NCBI GenBank assembly: GCA_913041125.1
Contig: CAJWHM010000006.1
Coordinates: 1-64,000, forward strand
DNA length: 64,000 bases
Direction: 5' to 3'
Source: an uncultured Bacteroidota bacterium
Lineage (GTDB): Bacteria > Bacteroidota > Bacteroidia > Flavobacteriales > Flavobacteriaceae
Positions 37,025 through 45,599 of this stretch are shown one piece after another. How positions within the stretch are numbered: the stretch's first letter is position 1; each line of letters opens with the position of its first letter. The notes under the pieces were generated by a model. The model was given only the letters and a program-made list of their open reading frames with translations, had not been told where the DNA came from and searched no databases. The position numbers were made by a program, and so were the translations under genes.

Positions 37025-37510
37025 ATGAGTTCATTAGGTAATACTGAAGTTTTAAAGGAAATTAAAACTATTTTAAAAACATCTAAAATTGACATTTTAA
37101 GTGGGCTCAAAAAATGTTGTCATTTCCTAAAAGAAAATATATCTCATTTTGACTGGGTAGGATTTTATTTTGCTGATTTCCAGAAGAAAAATCTTAATCT
37201 GAAGGCCTTTTCTGGAAAACCAACTGACCACACAAACATTCCATTTGGTATTGGTATTTGTGGACAAGTGGCGCTTTCAAATAAAAATTTAATGGTCCCT
37301 GATGTAAAAGTGCAAGATAATTATATTGCTTGCAGTTTAGATGTTAAATCTGAATTGGTAGTGCCCTTATTTCTTGAAGGAAAAAATATAGGCCAAATTG
37401 ATATTGACTCAAATAAATTAAACCCGTTTAGTAAAGAAGATGAGCTTTTGCTTGAAGCTTGTTGTGATCTTATTTCAAAAACCTATGGTAACTCTCTTTT
37501 AAGTTTATAA
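37025..37510 (+). CDS. GAF-domain protein, free-methionine-(R)-sulfoxide reductase-like
   Basis: The protein of about 161 residues is one GAF domain closely patterned on fRMsr (MsrC): WVGFYF near 44, GIGICG near 75-80, NYIACSLDVKSELVVP near 99-114 and IDIDSN near 125-130. Two of the three fRMsr cysteines are present (Cys79 and the catalytic-type Cys103). The one expected in the GK(x)AC segment is missing, where GKPTDH is found. It may reduce free Met-(R)-O by a changed cysteine route, or only bind a ligand. I use the internal ATG at 37025 rather than the longer frame. It is 7 bases upstream of purH. Confidence 0.8.
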   Translation: MSSLGNTEVLKEIKTILKTSKIDILSGLKKCCHFLKENISHFDWVGFYFADFQKKNLNLKAFSGKPTDHTNIPFGIGICGQVALSNKNLMVPDVKVQDNYIACSLDVKSELVVPLFLEGKNIGQIDIDSNKLNPFSKEDELLLEACCDLISKTYGNSLLSL

Positions 37511-37517
37511 TTCCATT

Positions 37518-39041
37518 ATGCAACAAAAAAAAATAACTTCTGCTCTTATCTCTGTATTTGATAAAAATGGTTTAGAACCAATAATTAAAGAACTCGTTGA
37601 TAATGGAGTAACTTTGTATTCTACTGGCGGAACTGAAACATTCATAAAAAATCTAAGTTATCAGGTAAATAGTGTTGAAGGACTTACAGGTTACCCTTCA
37701 ATTCTAGGAGGAAGGGTGAAAACTTTACACCCTAAGATATTTGGTGGTATTCTAAATAGAGCAGAAAATCTGTCAGATAAAGAAGAATTGGACGAATTTG
37801 AAATTCCATCATTTGATTTAGTCATTGTTGACTTATATCCTTTTGAGAAAACTGTTGCTGGTAATGTTTCAGAAAGTGAAATTATAGAAAAAATTGATAT
37901 AGGAGGAATAGCACTGATTAGAGCTGCTGCAAAGAATTTTCATGATGTTTTATGTATATCAGACAAAGAAGATTACACAGAATTTTTAAAAATATTTAAA
38001 GATTCTAATGGCTCTCCATCTCTAAAAGATCGAAAATTATTTGCATTAAAAGCATTCAACACTTCTTCTCATTATGACACAGCAATTTTTAACTATTTTA
38101 ATGAAAATCAAAATACACTAAAACTAAGCTTTAAAAATTCGAGAAAATTACGGTATGGTGAAAATCCTCATCAAAAAGGATTATTTTATGGCCCTTTAAC
38201 TGAATTAATAGAACAAATTCATGGTAAGGAAATTTCATATAATAATTTACTAGATATCGATGCTGCCATAAATCTAATGTTAGAATTTTATGATGGCAAA
38301 CCAGCTTTTGGAATTTTAAAACACAACAATGCATGCGGCTTTTCAGTTAGAGACGAGATAAGTAAGGCTTATAAAGATGCATTAGCTGGAGATCCTATTT
38401 CGGCCTTTGGTGGAGTATTAATAAGTAATAGGAATGTTGATCTAGAAACTGCGAAGGACATAAATAACTTGTTCTTCGAAGTAATTATTGGGCCTTCATA
38501 CAGTAATGAAGCAATAAAGCTTCTTAAGGAAAAAAAGAACAGAATAATTTTAATACAAAAAGAGAATAAGCTTCCTAAAGAAAATATTAGAAGCTGTTTA
38601 AATGGAGTTCTTTTGCAGGATAAAGATTATAAAACGGATAAAGAAGTTGATTTAAATACTGTTACAAAACTTAATCCTAATAATAGAGAAATACAAGATT
38701 TAATTTTTGCTTCAAAAATTTGCAAACACACAAAATCAAATACCATTGTTCTTGCTAAAAACCAACAATTATTAGCCTCTGGAACAGGACAAACTTCAAG
38801 AATTGATGCATTGCACCAAGCAATTAACAAAGCTAAAAGTTTTGGATTTGAACTGAAGGATTCGGTAATGGCAAGTGATGCATTTTTCCCTTTTCCTGAT
38901 TGTGTTGAAATTGCCAATAATGAAGGAATTAAATCAGTTATACAACCTGGTGGTTCAATAAAAGACAATCTTTCTATTGAATATTGTAACTCGAATAATA
39001 TGAGAATGGTTTTAACTGGAACACGTCACTTTAAACATTAA
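37518..39041 (+). CDS. purH: Bifunctional AICAR formyltransferase / IMP cyclohydrolase
   Basis: PurH performs the last two steps of purine synthesis. The N-terminal MGS-like IMP cyclohydrolase domain (about 1-195) starts with ALISVFDKNGLEPI and has STGGTETFI, GGRVKTLHPKI and IVDLYPFEKTV. The C-terminal AICAR transformylase (about 196-507) has RYGENPHQKG, LKHNNACG, the QTSRIDALHQA stretch and ASDAFFPFPD. All key segments are in place, and length is normal for the family. It sits between the GAF gene and mreB, 7 and 27 bases away. Confidence 0.98.
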   Translation: MQQKKITSALISVFDKNGLEPIIKELVDNGVTLYSTGGTETFIKNLSYQVNSVEGLTGYPSILGGRVKTLHPKIFGGILNRAENLSDKEELDEFEIPSFDLVIVDLYPFEKTVAGNVSESEIIEKIDIGGIALIRAAAKNFHDVLCISDKEDYTEFLKIFKDSNGSPSLKDRKLFALKAFNTSSHYDTAIFNYFNENQNTLKLSFKNSRKLRYGENPHQKGLFYGPLTELIEQIHGKEISYNNLLDIDAAINLMLEFYDGKPAFGILKHNNACGFSVRDEISKAYKDALAGDPISAFGGVLISNRNVDLETAKDINNLFFEVIIGPSYSNEAIKLLKEKKNRIILIQKENKLPKENIRSCLNGVLLQDKDYKTDKEVDLNTVTKLNPNNREIQDLIFASKICKHTKSNTIVLAKNQQLLASGTGQTSRIDALHQAINKAKSFGFELKDSVMASDAFFPFPDCVEIANNEGIKSVIQPGGSIKDNLSIEYCNSNNMRMVLTGTRHFKH

Positions 39042-39068
39042 TTATTAATTTTACTATTATCTTATAAA

Positions 39069-40088
39069 ATGGGACTATTTTCAGAAGACATTGCAATAGA
39101 CTTAGGAACTGCTAACACTTTAATCATTCATAATGACAAAGTTGTGGTTAATAGTCCTTCTATCGTAGCTATTGATAGGACAACCAATAAGGTAATTGCA
39201 ATAGGAGAAGAGGCTAACATGATGCAAGGAAAAACTCATGAAAATATTAGAACCGTACGCCCACTCAAGGATGGAGTTATAGCAGATTTTAATGCTTCAG
39301 AGCAAATGATTAATAGGCTCATAAAAAGTATTCCTACACTTCATCGTCGATTTTTTTCTCCTTCTCTGAGAATGGTAATTTGTATTCCCTCAGGAATCAC
39401 GGAAGTTGAAATGAGAGCAGTAAAAGAATCTGCTGAGAGAGTTAATGGCAAAGAAGTATATTTGATTCATGAACCTATGGCGGCAGCTATTGGAATTGGG
39501 ATTGATATTATGCAGCCTAAGGGAAATATGATTGTTGATATTGGGGGTGGAACAACAGAAATTGCAGTAATTGCTCTTTCCGGTATTGTATGTGACAAGT
39601 CAATTAAAATTGCAGGTGATGTATTTACTGGAGATATTATCAATTATATGCGTGGGAAACACAATCTTTACATAGGCGATAGAACTGCTGAAAAAATAAA
39701 AATTCTAGTTGGAAGTGTTATTGAAGATCTTGAGAATCCTCCTGAAGAGATGTCCGTTCAAGGAAGAGACTTATTAACTGGAAAACCAAAACAGGTCATT
39801 ATAAATCATGCTGAAGTTGCTAAAGCACTTGATAAATCTGTTATTAGAATTGAAGACGCTATTATGGAAGCTTTATCACAAACACCCCCTGAGCTTTCTG
39901 CAGATATTTATAATACAGGAATTTATCTTGCAGGAGGTGGTGCATTGTTAAGGGGACTAGACAAACGATTGTCCCAAAAAACTGACTTACCTATTTATGT
40001 TGCTGAAGATCCCCTTCAAGCTGTTGTAAGAGGTACAGGAATAGCATTAAAAAATACAGAACGTTTTAAAACAGTTCTAATAAAGTAA
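39069..40088 (+). CDS. mreB: Rod-shape-determining actin homologue MreB
   Basis: MreB is the bacterial actin that directs side-wall synthesis. The 339-residue protein has phosphate-1 IDLGTANT near 11-18, the connect-1 stretch IHEPMAAAIG near 135, phosphate-2 VDIGGGTTEIAV near 156 and the adenosine motif YLAGGGALLRG near 286. It begins with the amphipathic MGLFSED segment. It is the first gene of mreB-mreC-mreD-pbp2-rodA, which together encode the elongation machinery. Confidence 0.98.
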   Translation: MGLFSEDIAIDLGTANTLIIHNDKVVVNSPSIVAIDRTTNKVIAIGEEANMMQGKTHENIRTVRPLKDGVIADFNASEQMINRLIKSIPTLHRRFFSPSLRMVICIPSGITEVEMRAVKESAERVNGKEVYLIHEPMAAAIGIGIDIMQPKGNMIVDIGGGTTEIAVIALSGIVCDKSIKIAGDVFTGDIINYMRGKHNLYIGDRTAEKIKILVGSVIEDLENPPEEMSVQGRDLLTGKPKQVIINHAEVAKALDKSVIRIEDAIMEALSQTPPELSADIYNTGIYLAGGGALLRGLDKRLSQKTDLPIYVAEDPLQAVVRGTGIALKNTERFKTVLIK

Positions 40089-40094
40089 TTAAGT

Positions 40095-40916
40095 ATGCAG
40101 CGAATTATTAACGCGCTCATACAGTATAGAAATGCTATCATCTACCTTATTCTTCTAATTATATCTCTATTATATTTAAATAGAAATAGCAATTTTCACA
40201 AAAATAAACTTGAAAAATATGGATTATATTTTTCCCAAAGTATCTACTATTTAAGTTATTCAATTAGTAAATACTTTGACTTAAAAAAAATAAACTCAGA
40301 TCTCTTTGAAGAAAATAGAAAACTTAAAGAATTTGAATTAAAATCAAAAAGTGTATCTCTATATCCTAGAAATTATTTCAAAGAGAAACGCTACCCATTT
40401 GTATTAAAGAAAGGAAATGTAATTAAAAACAGCTTTTTAAAACAAAGGAATTTTATTATAGTTGACAAAGGTAAGTCGAATGGAATAAACCCTGAGATGG
40501 GAGTTATTTCTGAAAAAGGCATAATTGGTATAGTCAAATCTGTATCTGAAAATTACTCTAGTGTAATTTCAATTTTAAATCAAGATTTAAAAATCAACAT
40601 CCGTTTAAAAAACAGCAATGCTATAGGGACACTTTCTTGGAAAGGAATTAATCCTAAAGAATTTCAAATAGAGGATATAGTAAGAAATACCGATATTCAA
40701 ATTGGAGATACCATCATTACTGGTGGAATGTCATCTTATTTCCCTTTTGGGATCCCAATTGGAAAAATAACAGACTTTGAAGACAATTCTAAGGTTGGTT
40801 ATTATTCAATAAATGCAAAACTTTTTGAAGATCCTTCATTGATTTATCATGTTTATATGATTGAAAATAAAGACCTGGATGAAATAAATAGACTTCAAGA
40901 GAATACTCTAAAATGA
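40095..40916 (+). CDS. mreC: Rod-shape-determining protein MreC
   Basis: MreC has one N-terminal membrane helix (about 14-28), a coiled coil (about 60-85) and a periplasmic beta domain, as expected. The conserved pattern ...VDKGKSNGINPEMGVISEKG (within 125-145) and the later GDTIITGGMSSYFPFGIP (about 209-226) are typical. It links MreB to PBP2 in the elongasome. It starts 6 bases after mreB and overlaps mreD by four bases. At 273 residues it is a normal length. Confidence 0.95.
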   Translation: MQRIINALIQYRNAIIYLILLIISLLYLNRNSNFHKNKLEKYGLYFSQSIYYLSYSISKYFDLKKINSDLFEENRKLKEFELKSKSVSLYPRNYFKEKRYPFVLKKGNVIKNSFLKQRNFIIVDKGKSNGINPEMGVISEKGIIGIVKSVSENYSSVISILNQDLKINIRLKNSNAIGTLSWKGINPKEFQIEDIVRNTDIQIGDTIITGGMSSYFPFGIPIGKITDFEDNSKVGYYSINAKLFEDPSLIYHVYMIENKDLDEINRLQENTLK

Positions 40917-41422
40917 ACAGAAACAATATCACCCTTTTAATCTCATTTATTCTATTAGTTTTCTTTCAAACACTAGTCTTTAATAATTTATATCTTTTTG
41001 GATTCATTAATCCAATGGTATATGTTCTTTTTCTGGTAATATATCGTTTTGATTATGATCAAACTTTTTTTATTTTATCAAGTTTCATCCTTGGGTTTTT
41101 AATTGACTTTTTATCACAATCGGGTGGTGCTCACACATTATCTACTCTTACAATTGGATTTCTTAGACCTTCAATAATCAAATATACATTTTCAGTAAGT
41201 TCAGAAATGCCAGTAAGTTTTCAAGATGATAATAGAATTTTTGACAAATATCTTTTTTTGTCAACCATTGTAGGTTTACATCACTTTTTATATTTTACTC
41301 TTGTTTACTTTAATTTGGAAGCTACATCACTGATTATTAAAAACACCTTATTAACATTCATTTTTTCATTAATTTTAATTTCTTTAATCTCTATTTTTTA
41401 CAGTAAATCAAATGATTCGTAA
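40913..41422 (+). CDS. mreD: Rod-shape-determining protein MreD
   Basis: MreD is the integral-membrane member of the elongasome. The 169-residue protein has five or six hydrophobic helices and no other domain. The SGGAHTLSTLTIGFLRPSI-type segment near residues 64-85 is the family's most conserved part in Bacteroidota. It is identified largely by location, since MreD sequences diverge: it overlaps mreC by 4 bases and pbp2 by 11 bases. Confidence 0.9.
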   Translation: MNRNNITLLISFILLVFFQTLVFNNLYLFGFINPMVYVLFLVIYRFDYDQTFFILSSFILGFLIDFLSQSGGAHTLSTLTIGFLRPSIIKYTFSVSSEMPVSFQDDNRIFDKYLFLSTIVGLHHFLYFTLVYFNLEATSLIIKNTLLTFIFSLILISLISIFYSKSNDS

Positions 41423-43274
41423 AATCATCTTATTGGTTTTTACAGTTGGTAGTTCACTTTTATTTATAACTCAGCTAGTCTTATTACAACTAATTAACTC
41501 TGATTATTCAGAACGGTCTAGAGATAATGCAATTCAAGAAAGGCCTATTTATCCTACAAGAGGACTAATTTATGATAGAAATAATAACCTTCTAGTTGCA
41601 AATAAACCTGTATATGATCTTATGGTTGTTCCAGAAAATATCAATGCCTTTGATACATTAGCTTTAATTTCTATTTTGAATATATCAAAAAAAGATCTTC
41701 TAAGTAAAATTAAAAGTGCTGAGAAATTTTCAAGAAAACTTCCTTCTGTTGTGGTTCGTCAATTACCTGTGAATGAAGTTGCTATTTTACAAGAAAAAAT
41801 GTGGAAATTCCCAGGATTTTATTTTCAAAAAAAATCTACTAGGGACTATATTATCCCTATTGCCCCAAATGTGCTAGGATATACAAGTGAGACAAATCAA
41901 AGAGAAATCAAAACTAAAATAGATTATGATTTAGGAGAAATGATAGGCAGACAAGGTATTGAAAAAACTTATGAAAAATTATTGCGTGGTAAAAAAGGCA
42001 AAGAACTATTTCAAAAAGATAGATTTAACAGAATAATAGGGGCATATGAAGGAGGTGCTTTTGATCAAACACCTGAAGCAGCAGATAATTTAGTTTTAAC
42101 AATCGATGCAAATTTGCAAGCTTTTGGTGAAGCTCTTATGATTAACAAAAGAGGAGGTATTGTAGCAATAGAACCTCAAACAGGTGAAATACTATCTTTA
42201 GTTTCTGCCCCCAACTATAATCCTAATTTACTGACTGGTAGAAATAGGTCTAAATATTTTAGAAAGTTACTTAATGATACCATTGCAAAACCTCTTTTTG
42301 ATCGGTGTTTACAAGCAGAATATTCTCCTGGATCTCCCTTTAAAACATTAAACGCATTAATTGGATTACAGGAAAATATTATTACGCCTGAAACTAAGTT
42401 TTCTTGCAATGAAGGACATTATTATGCAAAAGGAGCATTCATGAAATGTCATTGTAAAAAAGGAACCAATAATAACTTAATAAGGGCAATTTATAACTCT
42501 TGTAACACTTATTTCGCTAAAACTTTTAAATCTTTAATCGAAAGTAAATCCTCACCTTCAATAAGTATCGATTTATGGAAAAAGCATTTAGAAAAATTTG
42601 GATTAGGTGACTATTTAGGCTATGACTTGCCAATTGGTAAAAGAGGATTTATCCCTGGTAGTAATTATTATGATAGATGGTATCCAAATAAAAATTGGGG
42701 AGCTACAACAATAATTTCAAATTCAATTGGTCAAGGTGAGATCCTAACAACACCTATTCAAATGGCAAACTTTACGGCAACAATAGCAAATCGTGGATTT
42801 TATAGAAAACCTCATTTTAAAAAAACATTCTCGAAAAGTTTTCTAGACTCATTGTATCCTAAAAATAAAACATTAATTGATAAAATACATTTTGAAACGG
42901 TTATTGAAGGAATGCATCAAGTTGTTGAAAAAGGAACTGCCCGTATAGCAAGAATTAAAGGAGTTGAAATTTGTGGCAAGACTGGAACTGTTGAAAATTT
43001 TATTCGCATAAATAATGAAAAAACTCAACTTACTGATCATTCAATTTTTATCGGTTTCGCACCTAAAGAGGACCCTAAAATAGCGATTGCTGTTTTTATT
43101 GAAAATGGATATTGGGGAGCTAGATGGGCTGCTCCAATAGGTAGTTTAATGATTGAAAAATACTTAAAAGGAAAAGTGATGCGTCAATGGCTTGAAACAA
43201 AAATGATAAATGGAAGCCTCATTGCCGAATATCAAAAACCTTTTTTAGGAAAACCATTTGTGATTAATGAGTAA
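41412..43274 (+). CDS. mrdA: Penicillin-binding protein 2 (elongation transpeptidase)
   Basis: PBP2 cross-links peptidoglycan during elongation. After an N-terminal anchor (about 4-27) comes the class B pedestal domain, starting RPIYPTRGLIYDRN. The transpeptidase domain has SPFK at Ser308-Lys311, SCN in YNSCNTYF near 364 and KTG at Lys523-Gly525. Residue spacing is normal. It lies between mreD and rodA and overlaps both (11 and 8 bases), consistent with the PBP2-RodA complex being made together. Confidence 0.96.
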   Translation: MIRKIILLVFTVGSSLLFITQLVLLQLINSDYSERSRDNAIQERPIYPTRGLIYDRNNNLLVANKPVYDLMVVPENINAFDTLALISILNISKKDLLSKIKSAEKFSRKLPSVVVRQLPVNEVAILQEKMWKFPGFYFQKKSTRDYIIPIAPNVLGYTSETNQREIKTKIDYDLGEMIGRQGIEKTYEKLLRGKKGKELFQKDRFNRIIGAYEGGAFDQTPEAADNLVLTIDANLQAFGEALMINKRGGIVAIEPQTGEILSLVSAPNYNPNLLTGRNRSKYFRKLLNDTIAKPLFDRCLQAEYSPGSPFKTLNALIGLQENIITPETKFSCNEGHYYAKGAFMKCHCKKGTNNNLIRAIYNSCNTYFAKTFKSLIESKSSPSISIDLWKKHLEKFGLGDYLGYDLPIGKRGFIPGSNYYDRWYPNKNWGATTIISNSIGQGEILTTPIQMANFTATIANRGFYRKPHFKKTFSKSFLDSLYPKNKTLIDKIHFETVIEGMHQVVEKGTARIARIKGVEICGKTGTVENFIRINNEKTQLTDHSIFIGFAPKEDPKIAIAVFIENGYWGARWAAPIGSLMIEKYLKGKVMRQWLETKMINGSLIAEYQKPFLGKPFVINE

Positions 43275-44520
43275 AAATATTTTTCTTCGTTTAGATTGGC
43301 TGAGTATATTGATTTTTCTTCTCTTAGTTTCATTTGGTATTTTAAGTATCTACTCAACTACTTTTTCTGAAATTCATGTATCTATTTTTAATTGGAGTAC
43401 TCCAGCTGGGAAACAGTTTTTGATCTTCACTTTTTGTCTGCTTCTACTTCCATTAATTCTATTAATAAACCCAAATATTTTTGAACATTTATCTACTGTT
43501 TTTTACGTATTATCATTAGTAAGCCTTATAGGTCTCTTTGTTTTTGGTGAAAAAATTAATGGAGCTTTGTCTTGGTATTTAATCGGTGGTTTTAGTTTTC
43601 AACCATCAGAATTTGCAAAAATAACAACAGCAATATTAGTTTCAAAAAGCTTAAGTTCAATTCAAATAGATTTAAATAAAACCTCTGATTTAATTAAAAT
43701 TATTTTATCAATTATTATTCCGGTTATATTAATTTTTCTTCAACCAGATGCAGGGTCAGGAATTGTTTTTTTTGGTCTGATCTTTGTTTTAATAAGGGAA
43801 GGACTAGATATTAGGGTGCTTTATTTAGGATTATTATTAGTTTTACTTTTTATTTTATCTCTTTTATTTAATCCAATAGGTTTATCTATAGCCATTCTCG
43901 TTATTTTTTTACTAGTATACCGTTTAATAGTAAGAACTTATCCAAAGACTAATAAAAAACCCTTTATATTGGTTTTTGGTATTTCGGCTCTGTTTATTTT
44001 TTCAGTAGACTTCATATTCAACTCTGTTTTTGAACAAAGACATAGAGATCGTTTCAATATTGTATTAGGACTTGAAACTGACTCAAAAGGAATTGGATAT
44101 AATATAAATCAGTCTAAAATTGCAATTGGCTCTGGAGGATTTTTAGGTAAAGGGTTTCTTAATGGAACACAAACAAAAGGAGGATTTGTACCAGAACAAC
44201 ATTCAGATTATATTTTCAGTACAATAGGAGAAGAATGGGGGTTTTTAGGAAGCTTTACCCTTATTATTCTTTATACAATATTGATTTTAAGAATAATTTT
44301 TCGTGCTGAAAAACAAACTCAACCTTTCCCAAGAATATTTTCATACTCTTTTGCCAGTATGTTATTTGTTCATTTTTTTATCAATATAGGAATGACTTTA
44401 GGTTTAGTTCCTACAGTCGGAATACCTTTACCCTTTATTAGTTATGGTGGGACAAACTTATTGGCATTTAGTATTATGTTATTCATTTATCTAAATTTAG
44501 ATTCTAATCGTTTAAATTAA
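43267..44520 (+). CDS. rodA: Peptidoglycan glycosyltransferase RodA
   Basis: RodA is the SEDS-family polymerase that builds glycan strands with PBP2. The 417-residue protein has about ten membrane helices. Family motifs include GALSWYLIGGFSFQPSEFAK near 98-117, LQPDAGSG near 158 with the putative catalytic-site aspartate, FVPEQHSDYIFSTIGEEWGF near 303-322 and GIPLPFISYGGT near 384-395. It ends the mre operon. Its stop overlaps the convergent permease gene by four bases. Confidence 0.97.
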   Translation: MSKNIFLRLDWLSILIFLLLVSFGILSIYSTTFSEIHVSIFNWSTPAGKQFLIFTFCLLLLPLILLINPNIFEHLSTVFYVLSLVSLIGLFVFGEKINGALSWYLIGGFSFQPSEFAKITTAILVSKSLSSIQIDLNKTSDLIKIILSIIIPVILIFLQPDAGSGIVFFGLIFVLIREGLDIRVLYLGLLLVLLFILSLLFNPIGLSIAILVIFLLVYRLIVRTYPKTNKKPFILVFGISALFIFSVDFIFNSVFEQRHRDRFNIVLGLETDSKGIGYNINQSKIAIGSGGFLGKGFLNGTQTKGGFVPEQHSDYIFSTIGEEWGFLGSFTLIILYTILILRIIFRAEKQTQPFPRIFSYSFASMLFVHFFINIGMTLGLVPTVGIPLPFISYGGTNLLAFSIMLFIYLNLDSNRLN

Positions 44521-45593
44521 TTTCTTACATCTAGCGCATCTCTTAAACTATTCCCTAAAATCATAAATGATAAAACCAAAGTCATTATTGCAATACCAGG
44601 AACTAAAGTTAAAAATGGTTTTCCAAGAAGTAAATATCTAAAGTGATCCTTTACCATACTACCCCAACTTGGTATTGGTGGTTGTGCGCCAATACCTAAA
44701 AAACTGAGACCACTTTCCACTAAAATAGCACTTGCAAAATTTGATGTCGAAATAACTATTAAAGGTGCTATTGTGATAGGTAAGATATGATTTAATATTA
44801 ATCTCCCTTTTGAGAAACCTAAAATTTTTCCTGCTTTGATAAATAATTCTTCTTTTGCAGTTTTGACAAGACCTCTTGTTAAACGTGCAACTTCTACCCA
44901 CATGGTGAGTCCAACAGCTACAAATACTTGCCAAAATCCTCTTCCAAGTGCTAATGTTATGGCAATTACCATTAAAAGGGTAGGGATAGACCAAACCACA
45001 TTTATTAACCAAAGGATAAAACGATCTATCCAACCTCCGTAAAAACCTGCTAGCATTCCGAAAAATAAGCCTAAAATCAAAGAAATAATTACAGCGACAA
45101 ATCCAATTGAAATAGATATTCTTGAACCTATTATTAATCTGCTAAATAAGTCTCTACCATATTTATCTGTTCCAAGGAAAAAATATTTATTCTTTAAATA
45201 ATTTTTTTCTATTTCTTTCTTTGATAACTCTTTTGGAAATAGGTCAAAAGAAACTTCCTCAAAATAGTTAGTAGCGTTTCCATATCGTTTAAAAAATATT
45301 GCGTCTTCCTTCCAAATGATTTCTTGAATTGGTATTTCATCACTTGAATTTATTTGTCCACTTAAAGAAAATTTTTCCTCTGTTTCTAAGGGCCCAGGAA
45401 TCATTAATATTTTACATGAAAATCCAGGGGGTTGGGAATGAATAGAAAGATGCATTTGGTTAGCATTTTCAGTTTTATCAGGAACTATTTGATAAGCAAA
45501 GACAGCAGTGAAACATATCAGTAATATATAAGTCAAGCTTACAATAGCCCAAACGTCCTTTTTTAATCTTTCGAAAGTACGTTTAAACTCCAA
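44517..45593 (-). CDS. ABC transporter permease, DppC/OppC type
   Basis: This 358-residue permease of the peptide/nickel ABC class has a first membrane helix (about 16-36), then a long extracytoplasmic insert (about 38-145), and then the core helices. The coupling EAA loop (KAGKILGFSKGRLILNHILP) is near 254-273. The insert is longer than in E. coli OppC. No ATPase, DppB partner or binding protein is in the window, so any partners must be elsewhere. It is 6 bases downstream of prc, so it is probably transcribed with the protease. Confidence 0.86.
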   Translation of the reverse strand: MEFKRTFERLKKDVWAIVSLTYILLICFTAVFAYQIVPDKTENANQMHLSIHSQPPGFSCKILMIPGPLETEEKFSLSGQINSSDEIPIQEIIWKEDAIFFKRYGNATNYFEEVSFDLFPKELSKKEIEKNYLKNKYFFLGTDKYGRDLFSRLIIGSRISISIGFVAVIISLILGLFFGMLAGFYGGWIDRFILWLINVVWSIPTLLMVIAITLALGRGFWQVFVAVGLTMWVEVARLTRGLVKTAKEELFIKAGKILGFSKGRLILNHILPITIAPLIVISTSNFASAILVESGLSFLGIGAQPPIPSWGSMVKDHFRYLLLGKPFLTLVPGIAIMTLVLSFMILGNSLRDALDVRN

Positions 45594-45599
45594 ATCAAA

